Positions 44,495 to 54,021 are shown, numbered from the stretch's first letter. The stretch is DNA of 64,000 nt from an uncultured Hyphomicrobiales bacterium (GCA_903825465.1 CAIKAR010000030.1:124001-188000), one strand, 5' to 3'. The notes: generated by a model from the letters alone, not told the origin. A program made the numbers and translations.

Positions 44495-46864
44495 ATGATC
44501 AAATCCGGCATCGGCGATTCCGTGCGGCGGCGCGAGGACGCGCGGCTTGTGCGCGGCGCCGGCGTTTACGCGGACGATGTCGACCTGCCCGGCGCGGCGC
44601 ATCTTTCCGTGGTTCGCTCGCCGCACGCCCATGCGCGGATTGTCGCGGTGGATTTGTCGAAGGCGCTGGCGATGCCGGGCGTGCTGGGCGCGTGGAGCGG
44701 CGCGGACACGGTCGCGTCGGGAATGAAATCCATCGCCCACGCCGCCGGCAATTCAAAGACCGGCTCGGATATTCCGCTCATAAACCGGGACGGCAGCGAA
44801 CGGTTTTCGACGCCCGCCCCTCCACTGATCGCCGATGTCGTCCGCCATGTTGGCGAGGCCGTGACTATCGTTGTTGGCGACACCATCGAGGCCGCCGATG
44901 AGGCCGCCGCGCTGGTCGAGGTTGAATACGAAACACTGCCGGCGGTCACGCGGTCGTTCGACGCGGTGAAACCGGACGCCCCGAAGTTGTGGGACCATCT
45001 GCGCAGCAATATTTGCCTCGACGCGGTCGTCGGCGACCCCGACGCCACCGAAGCGGTCATGGCGAAAGCGGCCCATCGCACGGTTTTCAAAACCTGGATT
45101 CAGCGCGTCACCGGCGTCCACATGGAGCCGCGCTCGGCGTTGGCCGCCTACGACGCCGAAAGAGATCACACGACGGTTTGGGCGTTCGCGGGCACCGGCA
45201 TCACGCGGCTGCATGACGAATTGGCGATCAGCCTCGATGTCCCGCGCGAAAAAATCCGCGTTATCACGCTCGCCGATGTCGGCGGCAGTTTCGGCACGCG
45301 CAACGCCACCTATCCCGAATTCGTGCTGACCGCCTGGGCGGCGCGCCGGGTTGGCCGTCCCGTCAAGCACATCGCGCGGCGCACGGAGGCGTTTCTCAGC
45401 GACTGCCAGGCGCGCGACCTCTATGTCGAGATCGAGCTCGCGCTCGACCAAGAAGGCAAGTTTCTCGCGGTCCATTCTAAGAACCTGTCGAACCTCGGCG
45501 CCCATACCGCGTCCTTCGTGCCGCTCAACAAGGGCGTCCAGTTGATGACGAGCGTCTACGACATCCCGACGCTCCACGTCGAGGCGCGCGCGGTCCTGTC
45601 GAACACGCCGATCACCATTCCCTATCGCAGCGCCGGGCGGCCGGAGGCGATGTATGTCGTCGAACGCTTGATCGACGTCGCGGCGCGGCGGCTCGGCTTC
45701 GACCGCGTCGAATTGCGCCGCCGCAATCTCCTGCGATCCAGCCAGTTGCCGTTCAAGACCCCGGCTGGCATCGTCTATGACAGCGGCGACTATCCCAAGG
45801 TCATGGACCGCGTGCTTGAGCTCGCGGACTGGAAGGGCTTTCCGGAACGCCGCGAACAATCGAAGGCGCGCGGCAAATGCCGCGGCATCGGGCTCGCGAA
45901 CTACATCGAATCGGCCGGCGGCATGCCGCGCGAAAGAACCGAAATCACGGTGCTGCCGGACGGGCGCGTCGACACCATCATCGGCACGCAGCCCTCGGGG
46001 CAGGGGCAGGAAACCAGCTTCGCGCAACTCGTGCGCGAGTGGCTCGGCGTGCCCTTCGAGAGCGTGACGGTGCGCCATGGCGACACTGATTTCGTCAAGT
46101 TCGGCGGCGGCTCGCATTCCGGCCGCTCGATGCGCTTCGGCAGCATCGTCATCCACAACGCGACAAACGAAATCATCGACAAGGGCAAGAAAATCGCCGC
46201 GGCGGTGCTGGAGGCCGGCGTCGGCGACATCGAGTTTTCACAAGGCGTGTTCCGCGTCGCCGGCACCGACCGCTCGCTCGGCCTGTTCGAAGCGGCGAAA
46301 GCCGCGGCCGACATGGACGCGCGCCTGCCGGAGGATTTGCGCGGGCCGCTCGGCGCGGTTTCGGACAAGGTCACCGGCGGCCTCGCCTATCCCTTCGGTT
46401 CGCATGTCTGCGAAGTCGAGGTCGATCCGGAAACCGGCAAGATCGAAATCATGCGCTACACCGCCGTCGACGACGTCGGCCGCGCGGTCAATCCGATGAT
46501 CGTGCACGGACAAACCCAGGGCGGCATCGTCACCGGGCTGGGACAGGCGCTGATGGAAAACGCGCACTACGACCGCGAGAGCGGGCAAATGCTCGCCGCG
46601 TCCCTGATGGATTATCAACTGCCACGCGCCGACGACGTGCCGTTTTTCAAGACGGAAATCAGCGAAATACCCGCGACCAGCCACCCTCTCGGCTTGCGCC
46701 CCGCCGGCGAAGGCGGCACGACGCCGGCGCTTGGCGTGGCGATCAACGCCGTCGTCGACGCGCTCGCCGAATTCGGCGTCGAACACGTGGAAATGCCGGC
46801 GACGCCGCTGCGTGTGTGGCGCGCCATACAAGACGCGAAACGGCGCCCAGAGGCGCGGACATAA
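44495..46864 (+). CDS. Molybdenum hydroxylase large subunit (xanthine dehydrogenase/CoxL-like), orphan
   Basis: 789 aa with a strong GGAGGAACGA ribosome-binding site before the ATG at 44495. N-terminal domain: REDARLVRGAGVYADD, SPHAHARI. Molybdopterin domain: GGSFGTRNATYPE, IPYRSAGRPEAMYVVERLID (the form-II-type active loop, not the CO-dehydrogenase cysteine loop), GTQPSGQGQETSFAQ, and the catalytic Glu in GEGGTTPALGVA. Such subunits hydroxylate aldehydes or N-heterocycles. The FeS and FAD subunits that normally accompany it are not in the window. It is followed 18 bp later by ubiD-type gene. Confidence 0.88.
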   Translation: MIKSGIGDSVRRREDARLVRGAGVYADDVDLPGAAHLSVVRSPHAHARIVAVDLSKALAMPGVLGAWSGADTVASGMKSIAHAAGNSKTGSDIPLINRDGSERFSTPAPPLIADVVRHVGEAVTIVVGDTIEAADEAAALVEVEYETLPAVTRSFDAVKPDAPKLWDHLRSNICLDAVVGDPDATEAVMAKAAHRTVFKTWIQRVTGVHMEPRSALAAYDAERDHTTVWAFAGTGITRLHDELAISLDVPREKIRVITLADVGGSFGTRNATYPEFVLTAWAARRVGRPVKHIARRTEAFLSDCQARDLYVEIELALDQEGKFLAVHSKNLSNLGAHTASFVPLNKGVQLMTSVYDIPTLHVEARAVLSNTPITIPYRSAGRPEAMYVVERLIDVAARRLGFDRVELRRRNLLRSSQLPFKTPAGIVYDSGDYPKVMDRVLELADWKGFPERREQSKARGKCRGIGLANYIESAGGMPRERTEITVLPDGRVDTIIGTQPSGQGQETSFAQLVREWLGVPFESVTVRHGDTDFVKFGGGSHSGRSMRFGSIVIHNATNEIIDKGKKIAAAVLEAGVGDIEFSQGVFRVAGTDRSLGLFEAAKAAADMDARLPEDLRGPLGAVSDKVTGGLAYPFGSHVCEVEVDPETGKIEIMRYTAVDDVGRAVNPMIVHGQTQGGIVTGLGQALMENAHYDRESGQMLAASLMDYQLPRADDVPFFKTEISEIPATSHPLGLRPAGEGGTTPALGVAINAVVDALAEFGVEHVEMPATPLRVWRAIQDAKRRPEART

Positions 46865-46882
46865 TTCCGAAGGAGCACACCC

Positions 46883-48421
46883 ATGGACGCCAAATCGCCG
46901 CACGCCCAGAAAAACGACCTCGACCGATTCCGCCTTCGCAACTACATCGAGGACCTCATCGACACCGACCAGCTCGACATCCGCGACGAGCGCGTCGACC
47001 TCGCCGATGTCGCCGCCATCTTGCAAGGCAACGACAAGGCCGTGTGGTTCCGCAACATCGGCGGCGAGAACGTCGAGCTTGTCGGCAATGTCGTGGGCGG
47101 GCGCGAGCGGCTGGCGCGCGCCTTCGGCGTTCCGTCGAACCAGTTGCGGCAAGAGCTCGAGCGCCGGTTGAAACTGAAACCGGAGTTCATCGAGCTCACC
47201 CGCGCGACCGCGCCGGTGCAGGAAGTGGTGATCACCGGCGACGACATCGATATCACCAAGCTGCCGACGCATTTGCAGCACGCGGCGGATGGCGCGCCCT
47301 ATATTTCCGCGACGATCGACTACACCATCGACCCCGAAACCGGCCTCACCAACGTCGGCCTGCGCCGCCTGATGCTGCGCGGCCCCAAGGAGACCGGCAT
47401 CGACCTCATCGCGCCCAGCGATCTGCGCGCGATCTATTTGAAAGCCTCGGCCAAGGGCGAGCGGCTGCCCGTCAGTTTCGCGCTCGGCTCGCACCCCATC
47501 GACATGGTCGCGGCCACCATGCGCCAGGCCGGCGACGAACTTGATCTCGTGGCCTCGATGCGCGCGGCGCCGCTGCCAACCGTCAAATGCGTGACCAACG
47601 ATATCCGCGTGCCCGCCGACGCCGAATATGTGATCGAGGGCTATCTCGATCCCGCCGGCCACGTGGAGAAGGAAGGGCCCTACGGCGAATATCTCGGCTA
47701 CTACGGCGTGGTGAAAAACAACCCGGTGTTCCACGTCACGGCGATCACGCATCGGCGCGACGCGCTGTTCCAGACCGCGACCATCAGCGGCAACCGCATG
47801 GACCTCACGGACACCTCGAATCTGGAAGCGCTGCGCGCCGAGCTCAACGCCTGGATGGCGCTGAAATCGGTGGTGCGCGAGCCCATCGCGGTGTACACGC
47901 CGGTGTCGGCGGGCGGCTCGATGTGCGTGCGCTTTTCGATGCGCCAGCGTTTTCCCGGCGAGGCGCGGTCGGCGCTCTACACGATTTTGGGAACGGTGGG
48001 GCCGAAGAACGCCTTCGCCGTCGATCCCGATATCGATATTTTCAACGACAAGCAGATGGAATGGGCCTTCGCCACGCGCTTCCAGCCGGACCGCGACCTT
48101 GTGATCGCGACTGGCGTGCGCGCGGTGCCGCTCGACCCCTCGCTGCTCGGCGCGCCCTCCGGCTCGCGCGCCGGCTACGACCTCACCTGGCCGCTCGACC
48201 ACATCAACCGCTGGGACCTCGCGATTCCGACGCCGCCGACCTACGCGGGCAAGAAATTCGCGTCGCTTGAAGCCGCGCTGAAAGACGGGCCAAAACGCTT
48301 CGAGGACCTGATGGCCGCCAGCGGCAGCCGCGACGGCCGCGAAATCGTGCGCGAGCTGCACCTGTTGCGCGGCAAGGGATTGGAGCGCGACGAGCAGGGG
48401 CGGTATTTTTTGGCGGGATGA
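46883..48421 (+). CDS. UbiD-family prenylated-FMN decarboxylase
   Basis: 512 aa, with AGGAG upstream of the ATG at 46883. The UbiD core is clear: WFRNIGGENVELVGNVVGG, THLQHAADGAPYISATI, NVGLRRLMLRGPKETG, the prFMN/catalytic EGPYGEYLGYYG segment with its Glu residues, and the C-terminal DHINRWDL. The family reversibly decarboxylates aromatic, heteroaromatic or unsaturated acids and needs prFMN made by UbiX, which is not in the window. Its pairing with a molybdenum hydroxylase suggests sequential processing of a heteroaromatic acid; the substrate is unknown. Confidence 0.9.
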   Translation: MDAKSPHAQKNDLDRFRLRNYIEDLIDTDQLDIRDERVDLADVAAILQGNDKAVWFRNIGGENVELVGNVVGGRERLARAFGVPSNQLRQELERRLKLKPEFIELTRATAPVQEVVITGDDIDITKLPTHLQHAADGAPYISATIDYTIDPETGLTNVGLRRLMLRGPKETGIDLIAPSDLRAIYLKASAKGERLPVSFALGSHPIDMVAATMRQAGDELDLVASMRAAPLPTVKCVTNDIRVPADAEYVIEGYLDPAGHVEKEGPYGEYLGYYGVVKNNPVFHVTAITHRRDALFQTATISGNRMDLTDTSNLEALRAELNAWMALKSVVREPIAVYTPVSAGGSMCVRFSMRQRFPGEARSALYTILGTVGPKNAFAVDPDIDIFNDKQMEWAFATRFQPDRDLVIATGVRAVPLDPSLLGAPSGSRAGYDLTWPLDHINRWDLAIPTPPTYAGKKFASLEAALKDGPKRFEDLMAASGSRDGREIVRELHLLRGKGLERDEQGRYFLAG

Positions 48422-48516
48422 GGGTTTCCGCGCCAGTGAAACGCCGCCTCGATCGAGACCGCGACCGAGCGGCTCATTTCACGCCGTCCGATCGAACCCA
48501 GGGCGCGGAATGGGGG

Positions 48517-48534
48517 AATCGCGGCGCGATTTTC
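48517..48534 (+). terminator. Possible intrinsic terminator after the ubiD-type gene
   Basis: AATCGC and GCGATT form a 6-bp stem with a 3-nt loop (48517-48531), followed by TTTCTT. It is in the 116-bp gap between two convergent genes. The stem is short, so this is tentative. Confidence 0.33.
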
Positions 48535-48537
48535 TTC

Positions 48538-49647
48538 CTACACTCCGCCCCAAACTTCCGTCGCGACCTCGACCACCCGCGCCAGCTTCCCCCACATATC
48601 CGCTTCCGCGAGCTCGTTGCCCTCTTCCGTCGAAGCAAACCCGCATTGCGGCGACAGCGCGAGCTGGTCGAGCGGCGCGTGTCTGGCCGCTTCGTCAATC
48701 CGGCGCCTGAGGTCGTCCTTTGATTCGAGCTGGCCGGTCTTGGTGGTGACGATGCCAAGCACAACCGTCTTGCCCTTCGGCAACAGACGCAGGGGCTCGA
48801 AGCCGCCGGCGCGGTCGGAATCATATTCCATGAAATAGGCGTCGACGCCGATCTTGTTGAACAGCACGTCCGCCACCGGCTCGTAGCCGCCCGAAGCGAC
48901 GAAGGTCGAGCGGAAATTGCCGCGGCACAGGTGCATGGCGATGGTCATGTCGTCGGGCGCGTCGGCGATCGCCGAATTCAGAAGGTCGGCGTAGGTGTTG
49001 AGCAGCGTGTCGGGGTCGTCGCCGCGCGCCTTCACCTGCTCGCGCAGCGCTGGATCGCAGAGATAGGCGAGGTTGACCTCGTCGATTTGAAGATAGCGGC
49101 AGCCCGCGTCGGCGAAAGCCTTGATCGCCTTGCGGTAGGTGACGCCGAGGTCGTGGTAAAACTCGGCCATGTCCGGGTAGATGGAGGTCGGAATCGCCTC
49201 GCGCCCGTAGCGGAAATGCAGCGAGGACGGGCTCGGAATCGTCATCTTCGGCGTCCGGTTCGTGTGCTCCTTCACGAAGCGGAAATGGTCGAGCATGGGG
49301 TGGCCGGAGAAACGCCCCAGCTTCTCCTTCACGCGCAGCAACACGGGGCGGGGCTGCGGCCCCTGGAACTTCACCTTGCGCTCGCCCTCGTATGATTCGA
49401 CTCCATCGAGCTTTTCGAGGAAATCGATCTGCCAGAAGGCGCGGCGGTATTCGCCGTCCGTGATTCCCCCGAGGCCGATCTCCTCCTGCTTGCGGATGAT
49501 CTTGATGATCTCCGCGTCCTCGACCGCGCGCAGCGCCGCGGCGTCGATTTTTTTGGCCCGGAAATTCTCGCGCGCCGCTTTCAGCGCGCCGGAGCGCAAC
49601 AGCGAGCCGACGTGGTCGGCGCGAAACGGGGACTTGGCTTTGCTCAT
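48538..49647 (-). CDS. MetE C-domain-like zinc protein (cobalamin-independent methionine synthase II / epoxyalkane:CoM transferase family)
   Basis: 369 aa, about half of MetE and equal to its C-terminal barrel. RADHVGSLLR at 9-18 is typical. The zinc ligands are intact: H239 and C241 (MHLCRGN), E274 (FMEYDS) and C335 (SPQCGF). Proteins of this size include archaeal MetE and epoxyalkane:coenzyme M transferase, which activate a thiol for alkyl transfer. The true acceptor here is not known. The ATG at 49647 follows GAGGAATCCACC. It is the last gene of the aldolase/MBL operon, so a catabolic role is more likely than methionine synthesis. Confidence 0.82.
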   Translation of the reverse strand: MSKAKSPFRADHVGSLLRSGALKAARENFRAKKIDAAALRAVEDAEIIKIIRKQEEIGLGGITDGEYRRAFWQIDFLEKLDGVESYEGERKVKFQGPQPRPVLLRVKEKLGRFSGHPMLDHFRFVKEHTNRTPKMTIPSPSSLHFRYGREAIPTSIYPDMAEFYHDLGVTYRKAIKAFADAGCRYLQIDEVNLAYLCDPALREQVKARGDDPDTLLNTYADLLNSAIADAPDDMTIAMHLCRGNFRSTFVASGGYEPVADVLFNKIGVDAYFMEYDSDRAGGFEPLRLLPKGKTVVLGIVTTKTGQLESKDDLRRRIDEAARHAPLDQLALSPQCGFASTEEGNELAEADMWGKLARVVEVATEVWGGV

Positions 49648-49675
49648 GGTGGATTCCTCTTTGTCGTTGAGTGCG

Positions 49676-50719
49676 TCAGGTGGCGACAACGCGCTCCACC
49701 GGCGCGGTTTCGGCGACGGCGAGATCGCCCCTGCGCAAGAGATAGTTCACATGCGCGAGCGTCTCGCTGAAGGCGAAGCCCATCTGGTGGGGATCGAGCG
49801 CGCGGTGGAACAGCACAGGCACAAGCTCCGCCGCTGATTTCGGCGCGGCGCGGCAGGCGGCGAGAACGAGTTCGCAACGTTCTTCGTGGTGGGCGATCAA
49901 TTCGCCGACGCGCGTGTGAAGACCAAAAAACGGCAGTTGATGTCCCGGCAACACCAGCGCCTCGGGTGGAACGCCGGCGCGCAAGGCGCGCAGCGAGCGT
50001 AAATAAAGTCCCAAGGGGTCGCCCTTGGGCTCGACGGCCCAGACGCTGACATTGGGCGTGATCTTCGCGAGCACCTGGTCGGCGGCGAGCAGCACATTCA
50101 ACTTCGAGCAAAAAAGCATGATTTGCTCGGGCGCGTGGCCGTCGCCGCTCAGCACCGAAAAAACGTTGTCGCCGATTTTCAATTCGTCGCCGGCCACGAG
50201 GCGCTGAAACGTCGGCGGCAGCGGCGATACCATCTTGAGGTAGCCATGGCCGAGCGTCGCGACCGCCGCGGTCGCCTCGGCGTCGAGGCCGTGGCGCCCA
50301 TAGAAATCGCGGTAAACCGCGTTGTCGGTGGAGCGCGGATTGAGCGAGATGTTGAGACAGCCCAGATAGCAGGTTTCGCTCGACAGCATCGGCATTTGGA
50401 AGCGCTCGCACAGCCAGCCCGCGAGGCCAATGTGGTCGGGGTGGTGGTGCGTCACGATCAGCCGCGTCGGCGGCGCGCCCGCCAGAGGCCCCGCCGCCAG
50501 CGCTTCCCACACAGCGCGCGTCGCCGCGTTGTCGATGCCTGTGTCGATCACAGCCCATCCCGCGCAGTCGCGCGCGAGATAGACGTTGACGTGGTCAAGC
50601 CGGAACGGCAGCGGCACGCGCGTCCAGAGAATTCCAGGCGCGACCTCGACCGCGGTCCCCGTTGGCGGGGCTTCCGCGAACGGAAACACAAGCGAAGAAG
50701 CGCCGGCCTCCCGCGTCAT
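49676..50719 (-). CDS. Metallo-beta-lactamase-fold hydrolase
   Basis: 347 aa. The metal motif THHHPDHIG gives H91, H93, D95 and H96; later ligands are in SGDGHAPEQ, ADQVL and LPGHQLPF. Cytosolic MBL proteins of this type act as thioesterases, glyoxalase II-like enzymes or lactonases. A C-terminal helical winged-helix-like region with HRALDPHQMGFAFSETLAHVNYL resembles that of LACTB2/SoxH-like proteins. It starts 6 bp after the aldolase stop and ends 28 bp before the MetE-like gene. Confidence 0.85.
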   Translation of the reverse strand: MTREAGASSLVFPFAEAPPTGTAVEVAPGILWTRVPLPFRLDHVNVYLARDCAGWAVIDTGIDNAATRAVWEALAAGPLAGAPPTRLIVTHHHPDHIGLAGWLCERFQMPMLSSETCYLGCLNISLNPRSTDNAVYRDFYGRHGLDAEATAAVATLGHGYLKMVSPLPPTFQRLVAGDELKIGDNVFSVLSGDGHAPEQIMLFCSKLNVLLAADQVLAKITPNVSVWAVEPKGDPLGLYLRSLRALRAGVPPEALVLPGHQLPFFGLHTRVGELIAHHEERCELVLAACRAAPKSAAELVPVLFHRALDPHQMGFAFSETLAHVNYLLRRGDLAVAETAPVERVVAT

Positions 50720-50725
50720 CGCCGA

Positions 50726-51427
50726 TCAGCCGCCGCGCCGCTTCACGCGCCGGGCCAGATAGTCGAAGTTGACGACGAACTGGTCGGGGCGGCTGATGTC
50801 GTGCTGCAGCTTGCGGATATCCTCTTCGGGAAACTCGGGCGCGCATTCGCCGGCGGCCTCGGCGATCAATTGAACCTGCGCGGCGTTTTCCAGCATGATG
50901 ACGCCGATCACCGTCTCCTCGATGGATTTGCCCGTCACGACGACGCCGTGGTTCTTCAGCAGAACCGCGCGATGCGGACCCAGCGCCTTGGCGACGCCCC
51001 GGCCCATGTCGTGGGTGCGGATGAGGTTGATGGTGTCGGTGTATATTCCGACGTCTTTGTAAAACAGCGCGCTCGGCTGGCTCAGCGCGCGCAAGGGCCG
51101 CGCGCTCGACGAAAGCGCGCAGGAATAGGGCGGATGCGTGTGGATGACGCAGTTGAGGTCCGGCCGGACCTTGAAGATTTCGGAATGGATGTAAACCTCG
51201 CTGTGGCGGCGGGCGTCGCCGGCCACGACATTGCCTTCAAGGTCGATGGTCAGAATGTTGTCCATCGTGATTTCGTCGAGGCCAATGCTGTGGGCCTTCA
51301 TGAGGAAGTGGCCGGGATTGTCCGGGCAGCGCATCGAGATATGGCCGCGGGTGAAATCGTCCTGGCCTTCCGCGACAAGCACCTTGCCGGCGACAATGAG
51401 CGTTTCCTTGAGCTTTTCGTAGGCCAT
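50726..51427 (-). CDS. Class II aldolase/adducin family protein
   Basis: 233 aa from the ATG at 51427; longer frames upstream are not family-like. Zinc histidines are H96 and H98 (CVIHTHPPYS) and H160 (LLKNHGVVVTG), with an acidic residue in RHSEVYIHSEIF. Family members cleave or decarboxylate phosphorylated or aromatic hydroxy acids (fuculose-phosphate aldolase, HMBPP-like decarboxylases in aromatic clusters). The first gene of a three-gene operon with the MBL and MetE-like proteins, which points to catabolism. It is divergent from the ABC exporter. Confidence 0.85.
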   Translation of the reverse strand: MAYEKLKETLIVAGKVLVAEGQDDFTRGHISMRCPDNPGHFLMKAHSIGLDEITMDNILTIDLEGNVVAGDARRHSEVYIHSEIFKVRPDLNCVIHTHPPYSCALSSSARPLRALSQPSALFYKDVGIYTDTINLIRTHDMGRGVAKALGPHRAVLLKNHGVVVTGKSIEETVIGVIMLENAAQVQLIAEAAGECAPEFPEEDIRKLQHDISRPDQFVVNFDYLARRVKRRGG

Positions 51428-51685
51428 GCGGCGTTCTTCCCTCGAACCTTCGGGCCATCGCCCGCGATATCCGCTTTTAGCATAAACCGGGGGGGCTTTG
51501 AAAAGGCGTTGGTTAATCCCGCTTAACGCGCGGGTTCGGCGCGCCCCAACGCCCGTTGGCAACATCCCGTTCACTTTGCCGCCGCGTTGACGTCCCGGAA
51601 AGCCCGCGGATTAACCCCCTCGCAAGCGGCGGCGGCGATGATGGCCTCGACGGGAAAAATCCCACGCGGATCATGGAAAATCACA

Positions 51686-52468
51686 GTGTCGAACATCGAA
51701 CAGGACCGCCCGCCGGCGCTTGAACTGCGTTCCTTGCGCAAGACCTTCGCCGGCGCCGTCGCGGTCGAGGGCCTCGATCTGACTGTGCGCGCCGGCGAGT
51801 TTTTCACCCTGCTCGGGCCGAACGGCGCCGGCAAGACCACGACGCTGCGCATGATCGCGGGCCTGCTGCCGGCGGACTCCGGTGAAATCTCGATCTTCGG
51901 CGTCGACGCTCGGCGCAAGTCCATCGACGCGAAGCGCATCACCGCCTGGCTGCCCGACGAGCCCATGCTCTACGACAAGCTCGATCCGCTGGAGTATCTC
52001 GAGTTCGTCGCCGGTCTCTGGGGCGTCGATCCCCGGGTCGCGCAAACACGCGCGCGCGAACTGCTCGAAACGCTCGACCTGTGGAGCCACCGCGACGAGC
52101 GTTGCGAGGGGTTTTCGCGCGGCATGAAACAGAAGGTGGCGCTCGCGGGCGCGCTTATCCACGATCCCCAATTGCTGATGCTGGACGAGCCGCTGACGGG
52201 GCTCGACGCCGCCGCCGCGCGCCAGGTGAAGGATTTGCTGCGGGAGCGCGTGCGCGCCGGCCGTTCCGTCATTCTGACAACCCATATTCTCGTAGTCGCC
52301 GAACGCCTCGCCGACCGCATCGGCATCATCGCCCGCGGCCAACTGGTCGCCGAGGGCACGCTGGACGAATTGCGCTCGCTGGCGCGCGCGTCGGACGCTT
52401 CGCAAAAGCACGATTCGCTTGAAGACGTTTTTTTGAAGCTCACCCGTCCGACGGAGAAGGCGGCGTGA
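51686..52468 (+). CDS. ABC transporter ATP-binding protein
   Basis: 260 aa from a GTG at 51686; the ribosome-binding site is weak and the frame is open upstream. Walker A GPNGAGKT at 44-51, signature FSRGMKQKVALAGAL, Walker B LLMLDEPLTGLD, and H-loop TTHIL are all present. LTVRAGEFFTLLGPNGAG is typical of ABC-2 exporters. It overlaps the permease start by 4 bp (GTGA), so the two form an exporter of unknown substrate at the inner membrane. Confidence 0.92.
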   Translation: MSNIEQDRPPALELRSLRKTFAGAVAVEGLDLTVRAGEFFTLLGPNGAGKTTTLRMIAGLLPADSGEISIFGVDARRKSIDAKRITAWLPDEPMLYDKLDPLEYLEFVAGLWGVDPRVAQTRARELLETLDLWSHRDERCEGFSRGMKQKVALAGALIHDPQLLMLDEPLTGLDAAAARQVKDLLRERVRAGRSVILTTHILVVAERLADRIGIIARGQLVAEGTLDELRSLARASDASQKHDSLEDVFLKLTRPTEKAA

Positions 52469-54021
52469 TCGCGCGCCCCGGCGGCTTCATCTGGCTTTTG
52501 CGCCACGACCTCAAGCTCAACTTCCTGCGCTTTCGCGGAATGTTCGGCGACCGCGGCCCATGGACGGTTGCGTCCATCGCCGCGCTCGCCTTCGTCGCCA
52601 TCCATTTGCTGTGCTGGCCCGTCGCCGCGTGGTTCGTGAAATCCCATGGCGCGGCCGCCTCGGTTGGCGCCTATTATCCCGCGCTCGCCTGCGCGGCGTT
52701 GTTCGTCATGCCCTGGATGGCGTCGCAGGCGTTGATGAATTCGACGCGCGCGCTTTACACGCGCGGCGATCTCGACCTCATCCTCACATCGCCGATGTCC
52801 GCCCGCGCCGTTGTGTCGTCGCGGGCGCTGGCCATCGCCTTCGAGGCGGTCGCCTCGGTCGGCGTGTTCCTGTTTCCCATCGCCGACATGAACGCGCTGC
52901 TTGGCGGCGCGCGGTGGCTCGCGGTCTATCCGGCGCTGATGGCGTCTGGCCTGATGGCGACCGCCGTGGGCCTCGCGCTCACCGTGGGCCTGTTCGCGCT
53001 GGTCGGCCCGCGCAAGACGCGCGTTGTCTCGCAGATCGTCGCCACCTTCATCGCCTCGGCGCTCGTTCTTGGCGGCCAGGTTGTCAATCTTCTGCCCGAG
53101 GCGACGCGCGGCTCCATCTGGGCCATGGTCGAACATCCCGCGCCGGGAAGCCTGTTCGATCCAAACATCGCGCTCTGGACGCCGGTTCGCGCGGCGATGG
53201 GCGACAGCCGCGATCTCGCCGTCTGGGCCGCGGTTTCGACGCTCGCCTTCGTCGTCGCGGCGGTGGCGTTTGGCCCCTATTTCATGGCGAGCGCGGTGCG
53301 CTCGGCGGGCGCGGCCGCCACCGCGGGGCCCCGCAAATCGGCGCGGCGCCGCGATTTCCGCGTCGGCGTCGCGGCGTCGCTGCGCCGCAAGGAATGGCGG
53401 CTCCTCGCCCGCGACCCCTGGTTGTTCTCGCAGATGCTCCTTCAGGTGATCTACACGCTGCCCATCAGCGTCGTCGTCTGGCGCAGCCCCGGCGTCGGCG
53501 GCGCGATCGGCCTCGCGGTGTCTCCCTTCGTCGTCGTCATCGCCTCGCAGATTTCAGCGTCGCTCGCTTGGCTGGCGATGTCGAGCGAGGACGCGCCGGA
53601 GTTTCTGGCGACAGCGCCCGTCGCCCGCTCGCAGGTCGAGCGCGGCAAGATGGAGGCGGTGTTTATCCCGCTGGCCGCGCTGCTCGCCGGGCCATTGATT
53701 GGCCTCGCGCTGATCGAACCCGGCACGGCGGCCCTGACGGCGGTGATCGCCGCGTTGGCCGCGTCCAGCACGGCGTTGCTGAACCTCTGGCATCCCATGC
53801 CGGGAAAACGCTCGCAGCTGCTGCGCCGCCACTCGCAATCCAAATTCGTCGGATTGATGGAACACGGGCTGGCGATGAGCTGGGCGCTGGTCATGGCGCT
53901 GGCGCTTTACGGTTCGGCGTTGGCGCTCGCGCCTGTCGCCATCGTCGCCGGGCTGCTCTGGTTCAACCGCCCGGATAAATGGCGAAGGGCCGCCGCGCCG
54001 AGGCTGGCGCTGGCGCGATAG
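52465..54021 (+). CDS. ABC-2-type transporter permease
   Basis: 518 aa integral membrane protein with around 10-12 hydrophobic segments, grouped in two halves separated by a soluble region near 285-310. The segments ALMNSTRALYTRGDLDLILTSP and FLATAPVARSQVERGKMEAV are each about the place where export permeases keep a cytosolic coupling loop. No substrate can be assigned. The start is the GTG at 52465, coupled to the ATPase gene. There is no accessory periplasmic component nearby. Confidence 0.86.
   Translation: MIARPGGFIWLLRHDLKLNFLRFRGMFGDRGPWTVASIAALAFVAIHLLCWPVAAWFVKSHGAAASVGAYYPALACAALFVMPWMASQALMNSTRALYTRGDLDLILTSPMSARAVVSSRALAIAFEAVASVGVFLFPIADMNALLGGARWLAVYPALMASGLMATAVGLALTVGLFALVGPRKTRVVSQIVATFIASALVLGGQVVNLLPEATRGSIWAMVEHPAPGSLFDPNIALWTPVRAAMGDSRDLAVWAAVSTLAFVVAAVAFGPYFMASAVRSAGAAATAGPRKSARRRDFRVGVAASLRRKEWRLLARDPWLFSQMLLQVIYTLPISVVVWRSPGVGGAIGLAVSPFVVVIASQISASLAWLAMSSEDAPEFLATAPVARSQVERGKMEAVFIPLAALLAGPLIGLALIEPGTAALTAVIAALAASSTALLNLWHPMPGKRSQLLRRHSQSKFVGLMEHGLAMSWALVMALALYGSALALAPVAIVAGLLWFNRPDKWRRAAAPRLALAR

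Noticed and set aside
46238-48361. 707-codon minus-strand open frame
   Set aside because: It is antisense to the molybdenum hydroxylase and ubiD-type genes, has no recognisable domain, and its composition is typical of a shadow frame.
51513-51526. TTAA-N6-TTAA resembling a CtrA site
   Set aside because: The CtrA consensus has a 7-nt spacer; here it is 6. The similar pair near 18434-18457 has a 19-nt spacer.
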